Shown: positions 33,900 to 43,778 of the stretch, piece by piece
How the letters are laid out: the number at the start of each line of letters is the position of its first letter
How positions within the stretch are numbered: position 1 is the first letter of the stretch
IMG/VR virus record: IMGVR_UViG_3300034152_000193
Span: 1-44,156 of that record
Reading direction: 5' to 3' (one strand)
DNA from: a virus
DNA length: 44,156 nucleotides
Position numbers and translations under genes: made by a program
Notes under the pieces: generated by a model
What the model was told of the DNA's origin: nothing
What the model saw: only the letters and a program-made list of their open reading frames with translations
The model's database searches: none

Positions 33900-36578
33900 A
33901 TGCCGTTGCAGACCGAGGCTATCAAGGTTTTCCTTGAGGCCAACACTCACGCTGACTTAGCAGCTCTTTATAATGCGGAAATGGAAGTCCAGGTCAATGC
34001 CGCCCAAGATGGTGGTGTCAGAATCACTGGGGAGTACCAAGGCCGCCAATGGAACGGATGGGCCGATCCTGACGATCCAGCTCTAATCTGGAAATCGTAT
34101 CGTATTCCCTACAAAGCAAAGACCAATCCTGAGTACAAACCCAAAAAACAATCTTGGCCTCTGGGTTTGCACGCCGAAGGGATTGGAATGACCGGGTGGA
34201 ACTGGGTCAAGAAACAGAGTATCTGGGTTGCTTACGACTTTGACTCTGTTGCGAATCACAAACAAGGACTGACGGCAGAAGAACTGGAAGCAGTTAAGAA
34301 CGCCGTTATGTCGATTCCTTGGATCACGGTTCGCATCTCAACGTCTGGGAAAGGAATCCACTTCTACACGTTTCTCTTGTCGGTTGCTACCGCCAACCAC
34401 ACCGAACACGCTGCGCTCGCACGTGCGATTCTCGGTATGCTCTCCGCTAAAACCGGGTTTGATTTTCAAAGCAAACTCGACGCCTGCGGTGGGAATATGT
34501 GGGTCTGGCACCGCAAGATGAAGGACACCGATGGGCTTAAACTCATTAAGAAAGGTTCCATCTTACGTGAGATTCCAGCCAACTGGAAAGATCACATTGA
34601 CGTTGTTCGTGGCAATCGTCGCAAATGTCTGCCTCGTTACGTTGAACAAGACGAGATAGACGAGTTCGAGGAACTATGCGGCACGCGCCCGCGTATCAAG
34701 CTCGACAGTGCGCATTTGAGATTACAATCATTTTTGGACGACAATAACGCTCAATGGTGGTGGGACAAGGATCACTGGATGATGGTCTGCCACACCGCTG
34801 ATCTCAAAAAGGCACATACTGAGCTTGATCTCAAAGGGATCTTTGAAACAGTCGCACAAGGCAAGGAACGTGGAGCCGATCATAACTGTTTCGCTTTCCC
34901 GCTACGCAAGGGAGCGTGGACCGTGCGTCGTTACACCCCAGGTGTAGGCGAACACGCATCATGGGAGCAGGACGGCACGGGTTATACTCGCTGCTTCTAT
35001 AATCAAGAACCGGATCTCAAAACAGCCTCACGCTCGCACGATGGCGTTGAAACTGAACAAGGCGGTTTTGAATTTACGGAAGCCGAAGTCGCAAAATCCG
35101 TAGCCACGTCGCTCGGAGCAAATGTTAGTCTACCGCCGTGGGCAGCCGGTCGTCGTACTATCCTGAAACATCACAAAAAGGATGGCCGTTTGATCGTTGA
35201 GGTCAAACGCGAATCCCAAGATAATGGTGGTGATATGTCAGGATGGCGCGAAGACAAAGGTTGGTGGAAACGTATCTATAATACCAAAGTTACGCCGGTC
35301 ACTGAACCTGAAACGGGCAATTATGACGACGTTGTTCGTCACTTGATCACAGACGGTGGTGATGACTTTGGCTGGGTCATCAACGCTGGCGGTGGTTGGC
35401 AAACGGAACCGTTGAACCATGTCAAATTGAGTTTGAAATCACTGAACTTCAACGACCGTGAGATTAGCACAATCCTCGGTCAATGTGTCATGCGCGGCTG
35501 GACGTTAGTAAACAAGCCATTTGAAGACGAATTCCCCGGCGACCGCCAGTGGAACCGCGGCGCTGCACAGTTGAAGTTCAAACCCAAACTGGATGAACCA
35601 TTCATACATCCGACCTGGACTCGTGTTCTCGATCACGCGGGCGCTGGGCTCACAAAGACTATAGAAAAACACCCTTGGTGCCAAACGAATGGCATCCTGA
35701 CGGGTGGTGAGTATCTCAAGTTATGGGTCGCATCGTTGTTTCAAAAACCAACGGAGCACCTGCCTTATTTATTCTTCTTTTCAGAGGAGGAAAATACAGG
35801 AAAATCAACGTTTCACGAAGCAATCAGCCTGCTTATGACAAAGGGTTATACGCGGGCGGACGCTGCTTTGACTTCAAACTCAGCTTTCAACGGCGAACTT
35901 GAAAACGCCGTTCTTTGCGTCGTGGAAGAAGTTGACTTGTCTCAGCATAAGCAGGCCAGGAATCGAATGAAGGATTGGGTCATGGCCGAGCTTCTGCCAA
36001 TCCACAAAAAGAACCAAACGCCTTACCACATCGTTAACACTACACACTGGGTCCAATGCGCAAACTATGAATCATACTGTCCAATCTTCCCAGGTGACAC
36101 GCGCATAACAATGTGCCACATGCGCCCACTGACTGAGGCTGAACTCATTCCTAAAGTTCAACTTATGAGCATTCTGGAAAAAGAGGCTTCAGACTTCCTC
36201 GGTGCGTTGATGGCCGTTGAGCTACCGCGGTCAAATTCTAGGCTCAGTATTCCAATCATAGAGACGCAAGAAAAGAAACAAACCTCACGCAAAAACATGA
36301 ACGCTCTGGAATTATTCATTGAGGAATGTTGTTTCCACATTCCAGGTTCCATGACTGAGTATAAAATCTTTTGGGAAACCTTTTTCAATTGGCTTGACGC
36401 TGAGGAAGCGGGCAACTGGACCAAAATCCGGGTGGGACGAGAATTGCCGAGGCGATTCCCGAAGGGCCGCAACATGAAGGATAAAGCCAAATTCTATATC
36501 GGAAACGTGAGTCTGGACTCAACGAGACCAGACAATGAAACTCCTTGGGTCTTAGATGGAGATAAATTGGTACAATGA
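33900..36578 (+). CDS. primase-helicase: AEP-like primase fused to SF3/D5-like helicase
   Basis: An 892-aa fusion. The N-terminal primase has WVAYDFDSV (metal-binding D-x-D) at about residue 107 and RISTSGKGIHFYTF (S-G-x-G-x-H), the archaeo-eukaryotic primase fingerprint. The C-terminal ATPase has EEENTGKST (Walker A, about 630), LCVVEEVDLSQH (Walker B) and WVQCANYESYCPI (sensor-like). A helical, Trp-rich linker joins them. It would prime and unwind DNA at the origin just upstream, feeding the family A polymerase. ATG 33900 has GGGAG upstream. Its stop overlaps the next start (ATGA). Confidence 0.88.
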   Translation: MPLQTEAIKVFLEANTHADLAALYNAEMEVQVNAAQDGGVRITGEYQGRQWNGWADPDDPALIWKSYRIPYKAKTNPEYKPKKQSWPLGLHAEGIGMTGWNWVKKQSIWVAYDFDSVANHKQGLTAEELEAVKNAVMSIPWITVRISTSGKGIHFYTFLLSVATANHTEHAALARAILGMLSAKTGFDFQSKLDACGGNMWVWHRKMKDTDGLKLIKKGSILREIPANWKDHIDVVRGNRRKCLPRYVEQDEIDEFEELCGTRPRIKLDSAHLRLQSFLDDNNAQWWWDKDHWMMVCHTADLKKAHTELDLKGIFETVAQGKERGADHNCFAFPLRKGAWTVRRYTPGVGEHASWEQDGTGYTRCFYNQEPDLKTASRSHDGVETEQGGFEFTEAEVAKSVATSLGANVSLPPWAAGRRTILKHHKKDGRLIVEVKRESQDNGGDMSGWREDKGWWKRIYNTKVTPVTEPETGNYDDVVRHLITDGGDDFGWVINAGGGWQTEPLNHVKLSLKSLNFNDREISTILGQCVMRGWTLVNKPFEDEFPGDRQWNRGAAQLKFKPKLDEPFIHPTWTRVLDHAGAGLTKTIEKHPWCQTNGILTGGEYLKLWVASLFQKPTEHLPYLFFFSEEENTGKSTFHEAISLLMTKGYTRADAALTSNSAFNGELENAVLCVVEEVDLSQHKQARNRMKDWVMAELLPIHKKNQTPYHIVNTTHWVQCANYESYCPIFPGDTRITMCHMRPLTEAELIPKVQLMSILEKEASDFLGALMAVELPRSNSRLSIPIIETQEKKQTSRKNMNALELFIEECCFHIPGSMTEYKIFWETFFNWLDAEEAGNWTKIRVGRELPRRFPKGRNMKDKAKFYIGNVSLDSTRPDNETPWVLDGDKLVQ
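35428..35441. promoter_or_regulatory. dispersed 14-bp palindrome, exact copy
   Basis: TGAGTTTGAAATCA inside the primase-helicase gene. Confidence 0.5.
36508..36521. promoter_or_regulatory. dispersed 14-bp palindrome, exact copy
   Basis: TGAGTCTGGACTCA in the last 70 bases of the primase-helicase gene, upstream of the dNMP kinase. Confidence 0.5.
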
Positions 36579-37129
36579 AAATCGTCGCTGTTGGACATAA
36601 GAAAAGTCGTGGCAAAGACACTCTCTGCAACTTCATGTTGAACCATCTTCAGATCAACTGTGATGGTTGCACTGTGCGGAAAGTAGGATTTGCGGATAAA
36701 CTCAAAGACGTGGCTTACCAACTATACGGTTGGGCCGGTCTCCAGCGTGGTGTGTACTACGAGACTCACTACAATGAAAAGGAAATCGTACTACCCGCCA
36801 TCGGCCAAACACCACGTGATCTCTGGATCGGCGTCGGCAACAAAATGCGTGAAGTCTATGGCCCAACTTGGATACACTACATCACAAAAACCGACCAAGG
36901 GGTCGATGTTTTGCTGATCAAAGATTTGGGCTATCGCAACGAAGGTTACGCCGTCCGAGAGGCTGGTGGCGTTCTGGTCAGAATCGACCGTGAAGGCCCT
37001 CTTGACGATGATCCTCGTGAGACTGAACTCGATGAATGGTCTGACTGGGATGCCATCGTGTGCAACAATGGCTCATTGCCTGACTTACACGCTCAGGCTG
37101 TGACTTTGTGTGAGGATTATGTCCTATGA
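36575..37129 (+). CDS. deoxynucleoside monophosphate kinase
   Basis: A 184-aa protein. GHKKSRGKDTLC is the P-loop (G-x4-G-K-D/S). TPRDLWIGVGNKMRE and VLLIKDLGYRNEG match the dNMP-binding parts, and DWDAIVCNNGSLPDL the C-terminal motif of the T4 gp1-like family. It phosphorylates dNMPs, including dTMP from ThyX, before NDK. ATGA overlap with both neighbours, so it is translated with the primase-helicase and exonuclease. Confidence 0.85.
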   Translation: MKIVAVGHKKSRGKDTLCNFMLNHLQINCDGCTVRKVGFADKLKDVAYQLYGWAGLQRGVYYETHYNEKEIVLPAIGQTPRDLWIGVGNKMREVYGPTWIHYITKTDQGVDVLLIKDLGYRNEGYAVREAGGVLVRIDREGPLDDDPRETELDEWSDWDAIVCNNGSLPDLHAQAVTLCEDYVL

Positions 37130-37767
37130 TCCACCTAAACGGAAACCTGTTGGCCGTTGTCGATGTCGAAACGACCGGATTCATACCCGGTCACCATGAT
37201 GTCGTACAAGTCTGTGTTCTGATTTTGAACGAATTTCTAGAACCGGATAAGCGCGTCCTTCCATTTTACGTGGACATGAAGCCGAAGCGACCTGAGAATA
37301 TCGACCCTAAGGCGCTCAAGGTCAACCGTCTCAAGTTCGCTCAGTTACAACAACGGGCTCTTGATCCTTTCGACGCTGCCGATATGTTCGACGATTGGTT
37401 TGAAGCTCTCAAAACAGATACGCAGAAACGGGACGCGCTATTACCAGAAGGTAAAAAGCTCGCCCCGGTGGCTCAGAATTGGGTTTTCGACCGTGGGTTC
37501 ATAATCGACTGGCTTGGTCCGAAGACCTATGACTCAATTTTCCATCCCTGGTATCGGGACACCTTACCGACAGCACAATATCTCAACGACGCACACTACC
37601 ACGATCCGATGACAACTCACCAGCACAAGGCCCCATTCCCGAAATCAAACCTAGCGTATCTTTGTTCACAGCTTGACATCAAGAATCATGGAGCCCACGA
37701 TGCGCTTCAAGATTGCATCGCTACCGGAGAAGTGTATAAACGGATGGTGCTACGCCAGATCCGGTAG
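37126..37767 (+). CDS. DnaQ-like 3'-5' exonuclease
   Basis: A 213-aa DEDDh exonuclease. VDVETTGF is Exo I (D-x-E), the middle has QNWVFDRGFI around the second Asp (Exo II), and HGAHDALQDC is Exo III (H-D...D). It trims single strands during replication or repair. The family A polymerase already has its own exonuclease, so this may serve recombination or RNA-primer removal. Its last 18 bases are antisense to the 3' end of the Cys-rich gene. Confidence 0.85.
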   Translation: MIHLNGNLLAVVDVETTGFIPGHHDVVQVCVLILNEFLEPDKRVLPFYVDMKPKRPENIDPKALKVNRLKFAQLQQRALDPFDAADMFDDWFEALKTDTQKRDALLPEGKKLAPVAQNWVFDRGFIIDWLGPKTYDSIFHPWYRDTLPTAQYLNDAHYHDPMTTHQHKAPFPKSNLAYLCSQLDIKNHGAHDALQDCIATGEVYKRMVLRQIR

Positions 37768-38073
37768 CTTGCATTGTTTGCAGATTTCCATGTTCACATC
37801 CTGATTTCTGATTTCAGAATCAGGATGGTTACACTTACTCATAACAGTGTACTTGCCATTCTGCAACAAATACGGTGCAACAATCCGAAACTTGCACGGA
37901 CGTATATCGGGAATCAGGCGTCGTGGATTATTAGGGTCGTGCGCAAAGCCACCCATATTCGGCGCAATGCCGTCAAAAAGCAGACTCCCATCGGGACGTA
38001 CCACGAACGACTTTCGGGAAACCGGAGCGTCTCGTGGTACGTCTTTTTGTTGATTACAACCGCCACAACCCAT
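37750..38073 (-). CDS. small Cys-rich protein, convergent with the exonuclease
   Basis: A 107-aa protein from ATG 38073: MGCGGCNQQKDVPRDAP, then a middle with PCKFRIVAPYLL, and an end with SKCNHPDSEIRNQD and CKQCKL. Clusters CGGC and CKQC suit zinc binding. It is convergent with the DnaQ gene (18-base 3' overlap) and is the last gene of the tail operon. Probably a minor virion or late regulatory protein; not recognised. Confidence 0.65.
   Translation of the reverse strand: MGCGGCNQQKDVPRDAPVSRKSFVVRPDGSLLFDGIAPNMGGFAHDPNNPRRLIPDIRPCKFRIVAPYLLQNGKYTVMSKCNHPDSEIRNQDVNMEICKQCKLPDLA
37809..37822. promoter_or_regulatory. 14-bp palindrome at convergent gene ends
   Basis: TGATTTCAGAATCA, exact; nested in a longer hairpin CCTGATT...AATCAGG (37800-37824). 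Lies 42 bases after the exonuclease stop, where the two operons meet. Confidence 0.5.
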
Positions 38074-38083
38074 TGCTGTTCTC

Positions 38084-41000
38084 CTATAGCCATTCGTCGT
38101 TGATGTCTTTGATATCTTCCCATCGTTGCGGGTCACCAGGTCGGCTACCGGCGTTCATAGCACGCTCATCCTCAGGCGGCTCTTCACATTCCGGTCCCCA
38201 CTTGTCGATCAGAGTCAATCGACCACTTAGCGCGCCCACAATCCACGGCTGACCAACAGTTGCATTGTACGAATTGGCCAATTCCTTGAGAGCTGCACCA
38301 TAAGCGTCGGCCGCCTCTCGCGAGTTGAACCAGATATTCGAACATTTCTCAGCAACGTCGATCACACCGAAGCCAAGGGCTTGACCCATATCGCCTTCTT
38401 CGGCTGAGATTGTATCGTCTTCTTTCTTAACGATACCCACGTCAGAGACGCAGAATCTCACACCAGCCGAGCAGTCAGGTGGCTCTTCCGGCAAGCTGTC
38501 CATTGGGTCTTGGTCACCGTCACCACCGCCACCATCGCCCGAGTTGGGATTGTTGGCGTTCGTGTTGCCTTGACTCTGCGCTTCCTGCTCAGCGAGCGCT
38601 TGCTCCACGTCGATGATTTCAGAGCTACGTGCTCCGATCGGGTTCTTAGCGGTGCCGACATCAGTCTCACCGGAGCCCGGTACCTCTTTCGTGGGCGCTT
38701 GATCATCTTGGTCGGACGGCTGCGAGTCTCCCTGGTCCGGCCGACAGTACGGGTTGCCAGGATCACCAGGAGGCGTAATGGGCGCAACACCAGCACGCCG
38801 ACCACAGTTCGTGGTCTGGAAGTGTGCTGTGAATCCCTGCGGTGCGGCCAGTGGGTGACTTCCCGGCGGCTCGACATCAACATTCGGGCCACTACCGCCA
38901 GCCTTGCCTTGTTGATGATCCTCGATGGTCGGGAAAATGAGTGTAGTATCAATGTTGGCAGGCCACGCAAAATCGTAAGCACTTTGTTCTCCAGATCGAA
39001 CTGGTGTCCAGAGAACAAAATCAATCTCGTGATTCTCGGAATTGTACGTAGCCTCCTCTACAATGCATTTTATTGTGCTCAGTGAAAAATCTGGCAGCGT
39101 TACGCTGGCAATGTCGAAGACTTCAGCTTGCAGCTTCGTCAATGGCGTTCGACATTGAATCTTGCGCCAAGTGTTGGCCATACGAATCAGCCAAAATGTA
39201 GCCGTCTTTTCAACAAGCTGTATGTGGTCAAGAGCGAAGAAATCGAATTCCTGCTCCTGAGTCCCATAGCGCGCCACATTGTACCGGTAAATTGCAGTGT
39301 TGGGATCGTCGATCGCGTGATCATGTTTCCATCTTGCAACAAACTTGGTGACAAGCTCTTCCGTCTCAGTGTGCGAAAGCACAAACGTTTCCGGTAGGAC
39401 ATCAGTCTCATTGATTGTAAAATCAGAAGACGGTTCTTCACTCAAGTAGATAAGATAAAACGTATCATTTCGGAGGATAAGCGCGCACCTCGCCTGGAAA
39501 GCAATATCTCGAAGCAAATCGAGAATATTGCCACGGTCCAGTAACGGGAAGTGCATCGGATACTCTGTCAGTTTCGTCTTGACAGCGTTGAACGTCGTTG
39601 AGTCGTAACTGAACGACGTATACTTGTTGATCAGCCAGATCAAAATGTCAACGGTGTTTGGTCCGACACTTGACGTCAACGTTACATAAATGTCGTCCTC
39701 ATAACCCTCGCCGTACCGGCTCAAGGGCTTGTTCATAACGACCTCGGTGACGTTGTAACCGCCGAAATCGGTAATCCTCGTGGTGTACCGACTGGTCGGC
39801 ACCGACACAAGCTGTCTGACGCCAGTATCCGGGAACGTGCGGTACGCCGCCACACGCAAAATGGTGCTAGGCAGAATGTTGCAGATGTACGGAATTTCCT
39901 CGTTCCCGACCAGGACTACCTCGCAGCCCGGCTCCGCCCAATAGAAATCCGCGTGCGGGAACGTCGCAAGGTACTCCCAACCTAGACCGTGACTATCATC
40001 TGTTTCACCGCATCGCGTGATGTGAAACAGAACCTGGTCACGTGAGGCGTATTGTGGGATATCGCCACCGGCGAACCCGCCTGGGTTCAATAGATTCAAA
40101 GACCGCACTGCACAGACCGTTCGCGACTTGACAGGAGGAACTGTGAGTTCAAACTCCTGCGGGTGTGTCGCCGAAAGCACGGTGAATGTCTTGCCAGCGA
40201 ACGTCCCTCTAAGAACCGCCGCGTCACAGACCTTGATGTTGATGATCTGGTTCTGCGGAAACAGCTCCCCATTGATGATTTGGAGCGTCTGTCCCGGCTG
40301 AATTGAGTAGCTGTTTTGCAGCGCTAGCTCAGCCTCCCACTCTGCAATTGTCCCCTTCTTACGACAATAGCAGCCCGGCTCAGGCATAAAGACAGTATGC
40401 GCCGTCTGACCAGACAGCGTTAGCCGGATATGGAATCCTCGGAACACAAGAGGGCAGCAAACACTCTTTAACTGTTCAAGTCGTGCAGCGAGTGTAAAAT
40501 CAGCGATACCGAACGGCGTCTGCAAGATGCCGGTGTACGGCGAGCGCGTACGGAGAGCGGGAACATGGATCGGCGTTCCGAAACAGAGAGGCCATGCCTT
40601 GCCAATCAATGAAGGGTCAACGTACTCGAAATTTCCCTGCTCGATCGAGAAACCATACTCAATATCCTCGATCTGTTGCATCACGTCGAATCGAACAGTG
40701 CGGTCGCCCTCATGCCATTCGATTGGACTAGAGATCAGGCCCTTGAAGAGAAGAAATCGATCAGAGAAATCAAGACCCTTATACCATTGATACACCCAAG
40801 CTGGCCGCTTGTGTACGTCAGTCTGGTCAAGGATATTCTTGACGCTGCCATCAGTATCATCAAGCGTAAAGGTCAATTGCTGCGAGTCACCTACGGTGCC
40901 TTGCGACACACCGCTAATAGTGATCACATTATCAAGGCCACCGACTTCCAGAATGGTGCCGCTGACGCTTTCTCCAGGGACTTCAGTGTCGCCATATCGC

Positions 41001-41104
41001 ATCACAGAGGCATCATCAGCCCATTGCACTTCGAGAATGATAACGGGTTCCGTACCCTGTTTCTCGGCCAGTTTTGCTAAGCCATTGGCTGAGATTGTTC
41101 TCAT
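38084..41104 (-). CDS. large tail-tip/hub-type structural protein
   Basis: A 1006-aa protein, the largest in the tail cluster. The N-terminal 650 residues are beta-rich with repeated small domains and many cysteines (SVCCPLVF, GCYCRKK), fitting a tail tip, hub or receptor-contact protein. Residues about 720-860 are low-complexity (Gly/Asp/Pro/Asn), followed by a folded C-terminal segment. The neighbouring genes are small tail components, and the overall order (minor tail proteins then a large tip) is as in siphoviruses. No protease or lysozyme motif is seen. Confidence 0.7.
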   Translation of the reverse strand: MRTISANGLAKLAEKQGTEPVIILEVQWADDASVMRYGDTEVPGESVSGTILEVGGLDNVITISGVSQGTVGDSQQLTFTLDDTDGSVKNILDQTDVHKRPAWVYQWYKGLDFSDRFLLFKGLISSPIEWHEGDRTVRFDVMQQIEDIEYGFSIEQGNFEYVDPSLIGKAWPLCFGTPIHVPALRTRSPYTGILQTPFGIADFTLAARLEQLKSVCCPLVFRGFHIRLTLSGQTAHTVFMPEPGCYCRKKGTIAEWEAELALQNSYSIQPGQTLQIINGELFPQNQIINIKVCDAAVLRGTFAGKTFTVLSATHPQEFELTVPPVKSRTVCAVRSLNLLNPGGFAGGDIPQYASRDQVLFHITRCGETDDSHGLGWEYLATFPHADFYWAEPGCEVVLVGNEEIPYICNILPSTILRVAAYRTFPDTGVRQLVSVPTSRYTTRITDFGGYNVTEVVMNKPLSRYGEGYEDDIYVTLTSSVGPNTVDILIWLINKYTSFSYDSTTFNAVKTKLTEYPMHFPLLDRGNILDLLRDIAFQARCALILRNDTFYLIYLSEEPSSDFTINETDVLPETFVLSHTETEELVTKFVARWKHDHAIDDPNTAIYRYNVARYGTQEQEFDFFALDHIQLVEKTATFWLIRMANTWRKIQCRTPLTKLQAEVFDIASVTLPDFSLSTIKCIVEEATYNSENHEIDFVLWTPVRSGEQSAYDFAWPANIDTTLIFPTIEDHQQGKAGGSGPNVDVEPPGSHPLAAPQGFTAHFQTTNCGRRAGVAPITPPGDPGNPYCRPDQGDSQPSDQDDQAPTKEVPGSGETDVGTAKNPIGARSSEIIDVEQALAEQEAQSQGNTNANNPNSGDGGGGDGDQDPMDSLPEEPPDCSAGVRFCVSDVGIVKKEDDTISAEEGDMGQALGFGVIDVAEKCSNIWFNSREAADAYGAALKELANSYNATVGQPWIVGALSGRLTLIDKWGPECEEPPEDERAMNAGSRPGDPQRWEDIKDINDEWL

Positions 41105-41502
41105 TGCTTCGTTCCCTCAAATTCAATCTGGATACTTGCGTACGTTTCACCGGTCAGGCCCGGATTGGGCGAGGCAAAATAACTAGCGTTCTCAAACTCG
41201 TTTGGATTCGTTGTGATCCACCCAATCCAGAGCTGATCCTCATGATCGAGAAGTTCGATCTTTGTTCGATAATAAGCGAGCAGAAACGCCCGAAACTCAA
41301 GCGCTTTCATGCGAGTCATGCGAAATCGCATCTGTAGGCGCTTCCGGCCGTCCTTTGATCTGACATACGTGTATAGCGTATTATCCATACTACGCTTACG
41401 ATCCAAGTCCATTGTGTAACCTTCCGAGTCCCCAAACTCAGGATTCGGAAGGAACACGTATGTTTGGACACCTGGATATGGACCGCCAAATCTTACGCTC
41501 AT
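41101..41502 (-). CDS. minor tail protein, paralogue of its neighbour's C-domain
   Basis: A 133-aa protein. Its second half (LQMRFRMTRMKALEFRAFLL, then IELLDHEDQLWIGWITTN, ending IQIEFEG) aligns with the C-domain of the gene 41499-42749 (ILALQFMGLTEGEALEVQSF, TVGFTDWEGRTWHGIIVT, ending ISFEFEG). This points to one fold used twice in a tail ring or collar. ATGA overlaps on both sides. Confidence 0.7.
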   Translation of the reverse strand: MSVRFGGPYPGVQTYVFLPNPEFGDSEGYTMDLDRKRSMDNTLYTYVRSKDGRKRLQMRFRMTRMKALEFRAFLLAYYRTKIELLDHEDQLWIGWITTNPNEFENASYFASPNPGLTGETYASIQIEFEGTKQ

Positions 41503-42749
41503 TGTAACTCACCTTCAAACTCGAAGGAAATATCTACACGACACGTTCGTCCGTTACGAATAAAGGGCTCATCTGGTGTCACAATAATACCGTGCCACGT
41601 TCGTCCTTCCCAATCGGTGAATCCAACTGTTTGTCCCAGCGTGGAAATGAAGAAACTTTGCACTTCCAGTGCTTCGCCTTCAGTCAACCCCATGAACTGC
41701 AATGCCAGGATTTGCAGCTTCGGCCACGTCGGATCAGCAAAGATTTGCAGCGTACCGCCTCGTGATTCACGCTGAATCCGCATCTGACTTAATCTATCGC
41801 GATCGCCGAGATTTGGTGCTCTAATTTCAACCGTAACTGTCGGGCTGACAGTCGGATAAAATAGAGTTACTGTGCTCTGTCTCGTGAGCGTCGGAGCCGT
41901 TGCAGACGGCGGCGTCGGCGCATTTGGATCATTGTTTGCTCCGACCTTAGGATCATAGGTGCAGAGGCTTACATCGTCAATATACACAAAAGAGTGCGTG
42001 AAAACAAGGCCGTTTGAAGCACTTCTTACCGCATCGTGATTATATTCAATTTGATCCTGCGTGAAGACCACCGTGTGTTCAACAAGACGATCAACCTCGA
42101 CATTGAGAACATGCGAAAAGATGATCGAGTGTGGGATCTGGACTTCAGTCGGGAAGCCAGCATACTGACTAAAGACAAGACCACTAGTTCCTACCGCAGC
42201 CGTAGCCGTCGCAAGAATCTTAACTTCTGTTGCAGTTTGTGAGAATACTAAGTTGCTGGATGTGCTTCGCTCAATACCGCCAGGAATGATTTTACCAGCA
42301 GCAGCATTCTGAGTAAAGACAAGTGACTGCGTAGTTGTTGATGCGTAAAGTCCTGGCGTTGCGGTTTGACTGAAAACAAGACTCTGTGTGAGACTCTCTT
42401 CAATCGGAATACCGTCAGATGCATACTGTGAGAATTGAAGTGTCTGTGACACTTCTTTTGAAACACGATCGGACCCAGCACTATGTCCGAATTGTAGAGC
42501 CTGTGCGGACGGAGCAACACTGAGTTTGAACGCAATAGCCGTAGACTGGCTGAATTCGAGACTCTGAGCAACCGTCTTCTGAATGGTATCGGCGCTGGCG
42601 CTCTGAGAGAAAATCAGAGACTGCGAAATACTCTTATTGATCGGTTCTTTCTGCGAGGTCAAAATCTCGACAATTTGCCGAGTTCCGCGCAGTTTACCCG
42701 CACCGCCAGCCGCGGCTTCAGTGACTTGTTGCGTGCCACGAAGAGCCAT
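41499..42749 (-). CDS. tail protein with SLVFSQ repeats
   Basis: A 416-aa protein. Residues about 30-260 carry about ten degenerate tandem repeats of 18-24 aa with core (Q)SL(V/E/I)FSQ(S/T/Y)A, e.g. SLIFSQSA, SLEFSQST, TLQFSQYA, SLVFSQTA. The C-terminal 120 residues are the paralogous tail domain shared with the next gene. Short MALRGTQQV and KLRGTRQIV near the N-terminus also repeat. Repeats of this type suggest a fibre-like stalk with adjustable length. Confidence 0.75.
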   Translation of the reverse strand: MALRGTQQVTEAAAGGAGKLRGTRQIVEILTSQKEPINKSISQSLIFSQSASADTIQKTVAQSLEFSQSTAIAFKLSVAPSAQALQFGHSAGSDRVSKEVSQTLQFSQYASDGIPIEESLTQSLVFSQTATPGLYASTTTQSLVFTQNAAAGKIIPGGIERSTSSNLVFSQTATEVKILATATAAVGTSGLVFSQYAGFPTEVQIPHSIIFSHVLNVEVDRLVEHTVVFTQDQIEYNHDAVRSASNGLVFTHSFVYIDDVSLCTYDPKVGANNDPNAPTPPSATAPTLTRQSTVTLFYPTVSPTVTVEIRAPNLGDRDRLSQMRIQRESRGGTLQIFADPTWPKLQILALQFMGLTEGEALEVQSFFISTLGQTVGFTDWEGRTWHGIIVTPDEPFIRNGRTCRVDISFEFEGELQ

Positions 42750-42753
42750 GATC

Positions 42754-43776
42754 TTATCCTACTTCAAGGCCAAATTGGGCCGCATTGATGCCGCTCTCGG
42801 TCCAGAGTGCAGATGTGTCAGGATCTTCTTCAACAATTCGTCGCAGTACACGGTAGTCGTTCGTTGCCGGTTGACCTGAATCAGCGTCCGTTGTCGTTCC
42901 AGACTTGACAAGTGTTTTGAGGTCGAAACTCTCTGCGTCAGTCAACCTTGCCAGCGTATTGATTTGAACGCCTCTGACACCGCCAATACTGGCAGGCATT
43001 GAAGCGTAGTTGTAGAGATCCTGATCAGTCGCTGTATCCGACTCCACATAAGTCGTATCGCCATCGTCAGGGTTTTCATCCATTGCCGCGTAGTTCGCAC
43101 CAGCACTGGGGGTAAAATCAGTCTGATCACCGGCAGCGTCTGGAAGAATCCCATCAACACGACACTTCCCAAGGAAATCGTTATTGTTTGAACCTGAGTT
43201 GTCCAAGATATAAATGTCGTCAAACCACATATGGTCAAGAGAAGACGACGGCATAATCCATTTTGCAAGATCAATTTGAGCGAAACTGCTTGCCTGTGTA
43301 TCAATACTTGAGGCACTTAACTCCGTTGTTTCATCGACTCGAAGTTCGTAAGCACCAGCCGAGTTGTGGACTGTGACTTTGAACTCGATGTAATACCAAG
43401 TATCAACCTGGAGATTGAGCGTAGACGTGGTGGCAAGAGTTGTGCTGCCGCGTCGAACTCTGAGTTCATCCCCAATGATCTGGAGATTCATTCCCAAAGT
43501 TTTGCCTGGCTCATAGAATTCAAAAATACTGAGGTTACTGACAACCCTGTTCACCTTGAAGCCAAAGCCGACAACGATAGTTGAAGCACCACCGAGATGC
43601 TCTGTTGTGATTTGCGGATTGGAACTGGTGGTTGATTTCCAGGCATAACCCGCCAAACGGCCTGTGTCGAGTACCGTGAAGCTGATTCGATGAGTTTCAA
43701 GGTACTTCTCTTCTACGCCTTGCGGCGCACCAGTAGTACCAAAACCCTCGAAACCTTCGATCCAGAGAAGAGCCAT
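42754..43776 (-). CDS. lectin-like tail/virion protein (tandem copy 1)
   Basis: A 340-aa protein. The N-terminal 200 residues have a jelly-roll pattern (VVGFGFKV, SIFEFYEP, LNLQVDTWYYIEFKVTVHN, WFDDIYILDN) as in LamG/concanavalin A-like carbohydrate-binding domains. The remainder is shared with the tandem paralogue upstream (DTTYVES, DQDLYNY, VQIN, AAQFGLEVG). Likely a virion surface protein binding host glycans. Two-base gap to its paralogue. Confidence 0.7.
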   Translation of the reverse strand: MALLWIEGFEGFGTTGAPQGVEEKYLETHRISFTVLDTGRLAGYAWKSTTSSNPQITTEHLGGASTIVVGFGFKVNRVVSNLSIFEFYEPGKTLGMNLQIIGDELRVRRGSTTLATTSTLNLQVDTWYYIEFKVTVHNSAGAYELRVDETTELSASSIDTQASSFAQIDLAKWIMPSSSLDHMWFDDIYILDNSGSNNNDFLGKCRVDGILPDAAGDQTDFTPSAGANYAAMDENPDDGDTTYVESDTATDQDLYNYASMPASIGGVRGVQINTLARLTDAESFDLKTLVKSGTTTDADSGQPATNDYRVLRRIVEEDPDTSALWTESGINAAQFGLEVG

Positions 43777-43778
43777 GA

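Noticed and set aside
37800-37824. Bidirectional terminator between converging operons
   Set aside because: The hairpin CCTGATT/AATCAGG has no T run on either strand and coincides with the dispersed palindrome, which explains it better.
38458-39085. 188-191 codon frames on both strands inside the tail-tip gene
   Set aside because: Arise from the low-complexity Gly/Asp/Pro region of the large gene; Arg/Thr-rich shadow translations.
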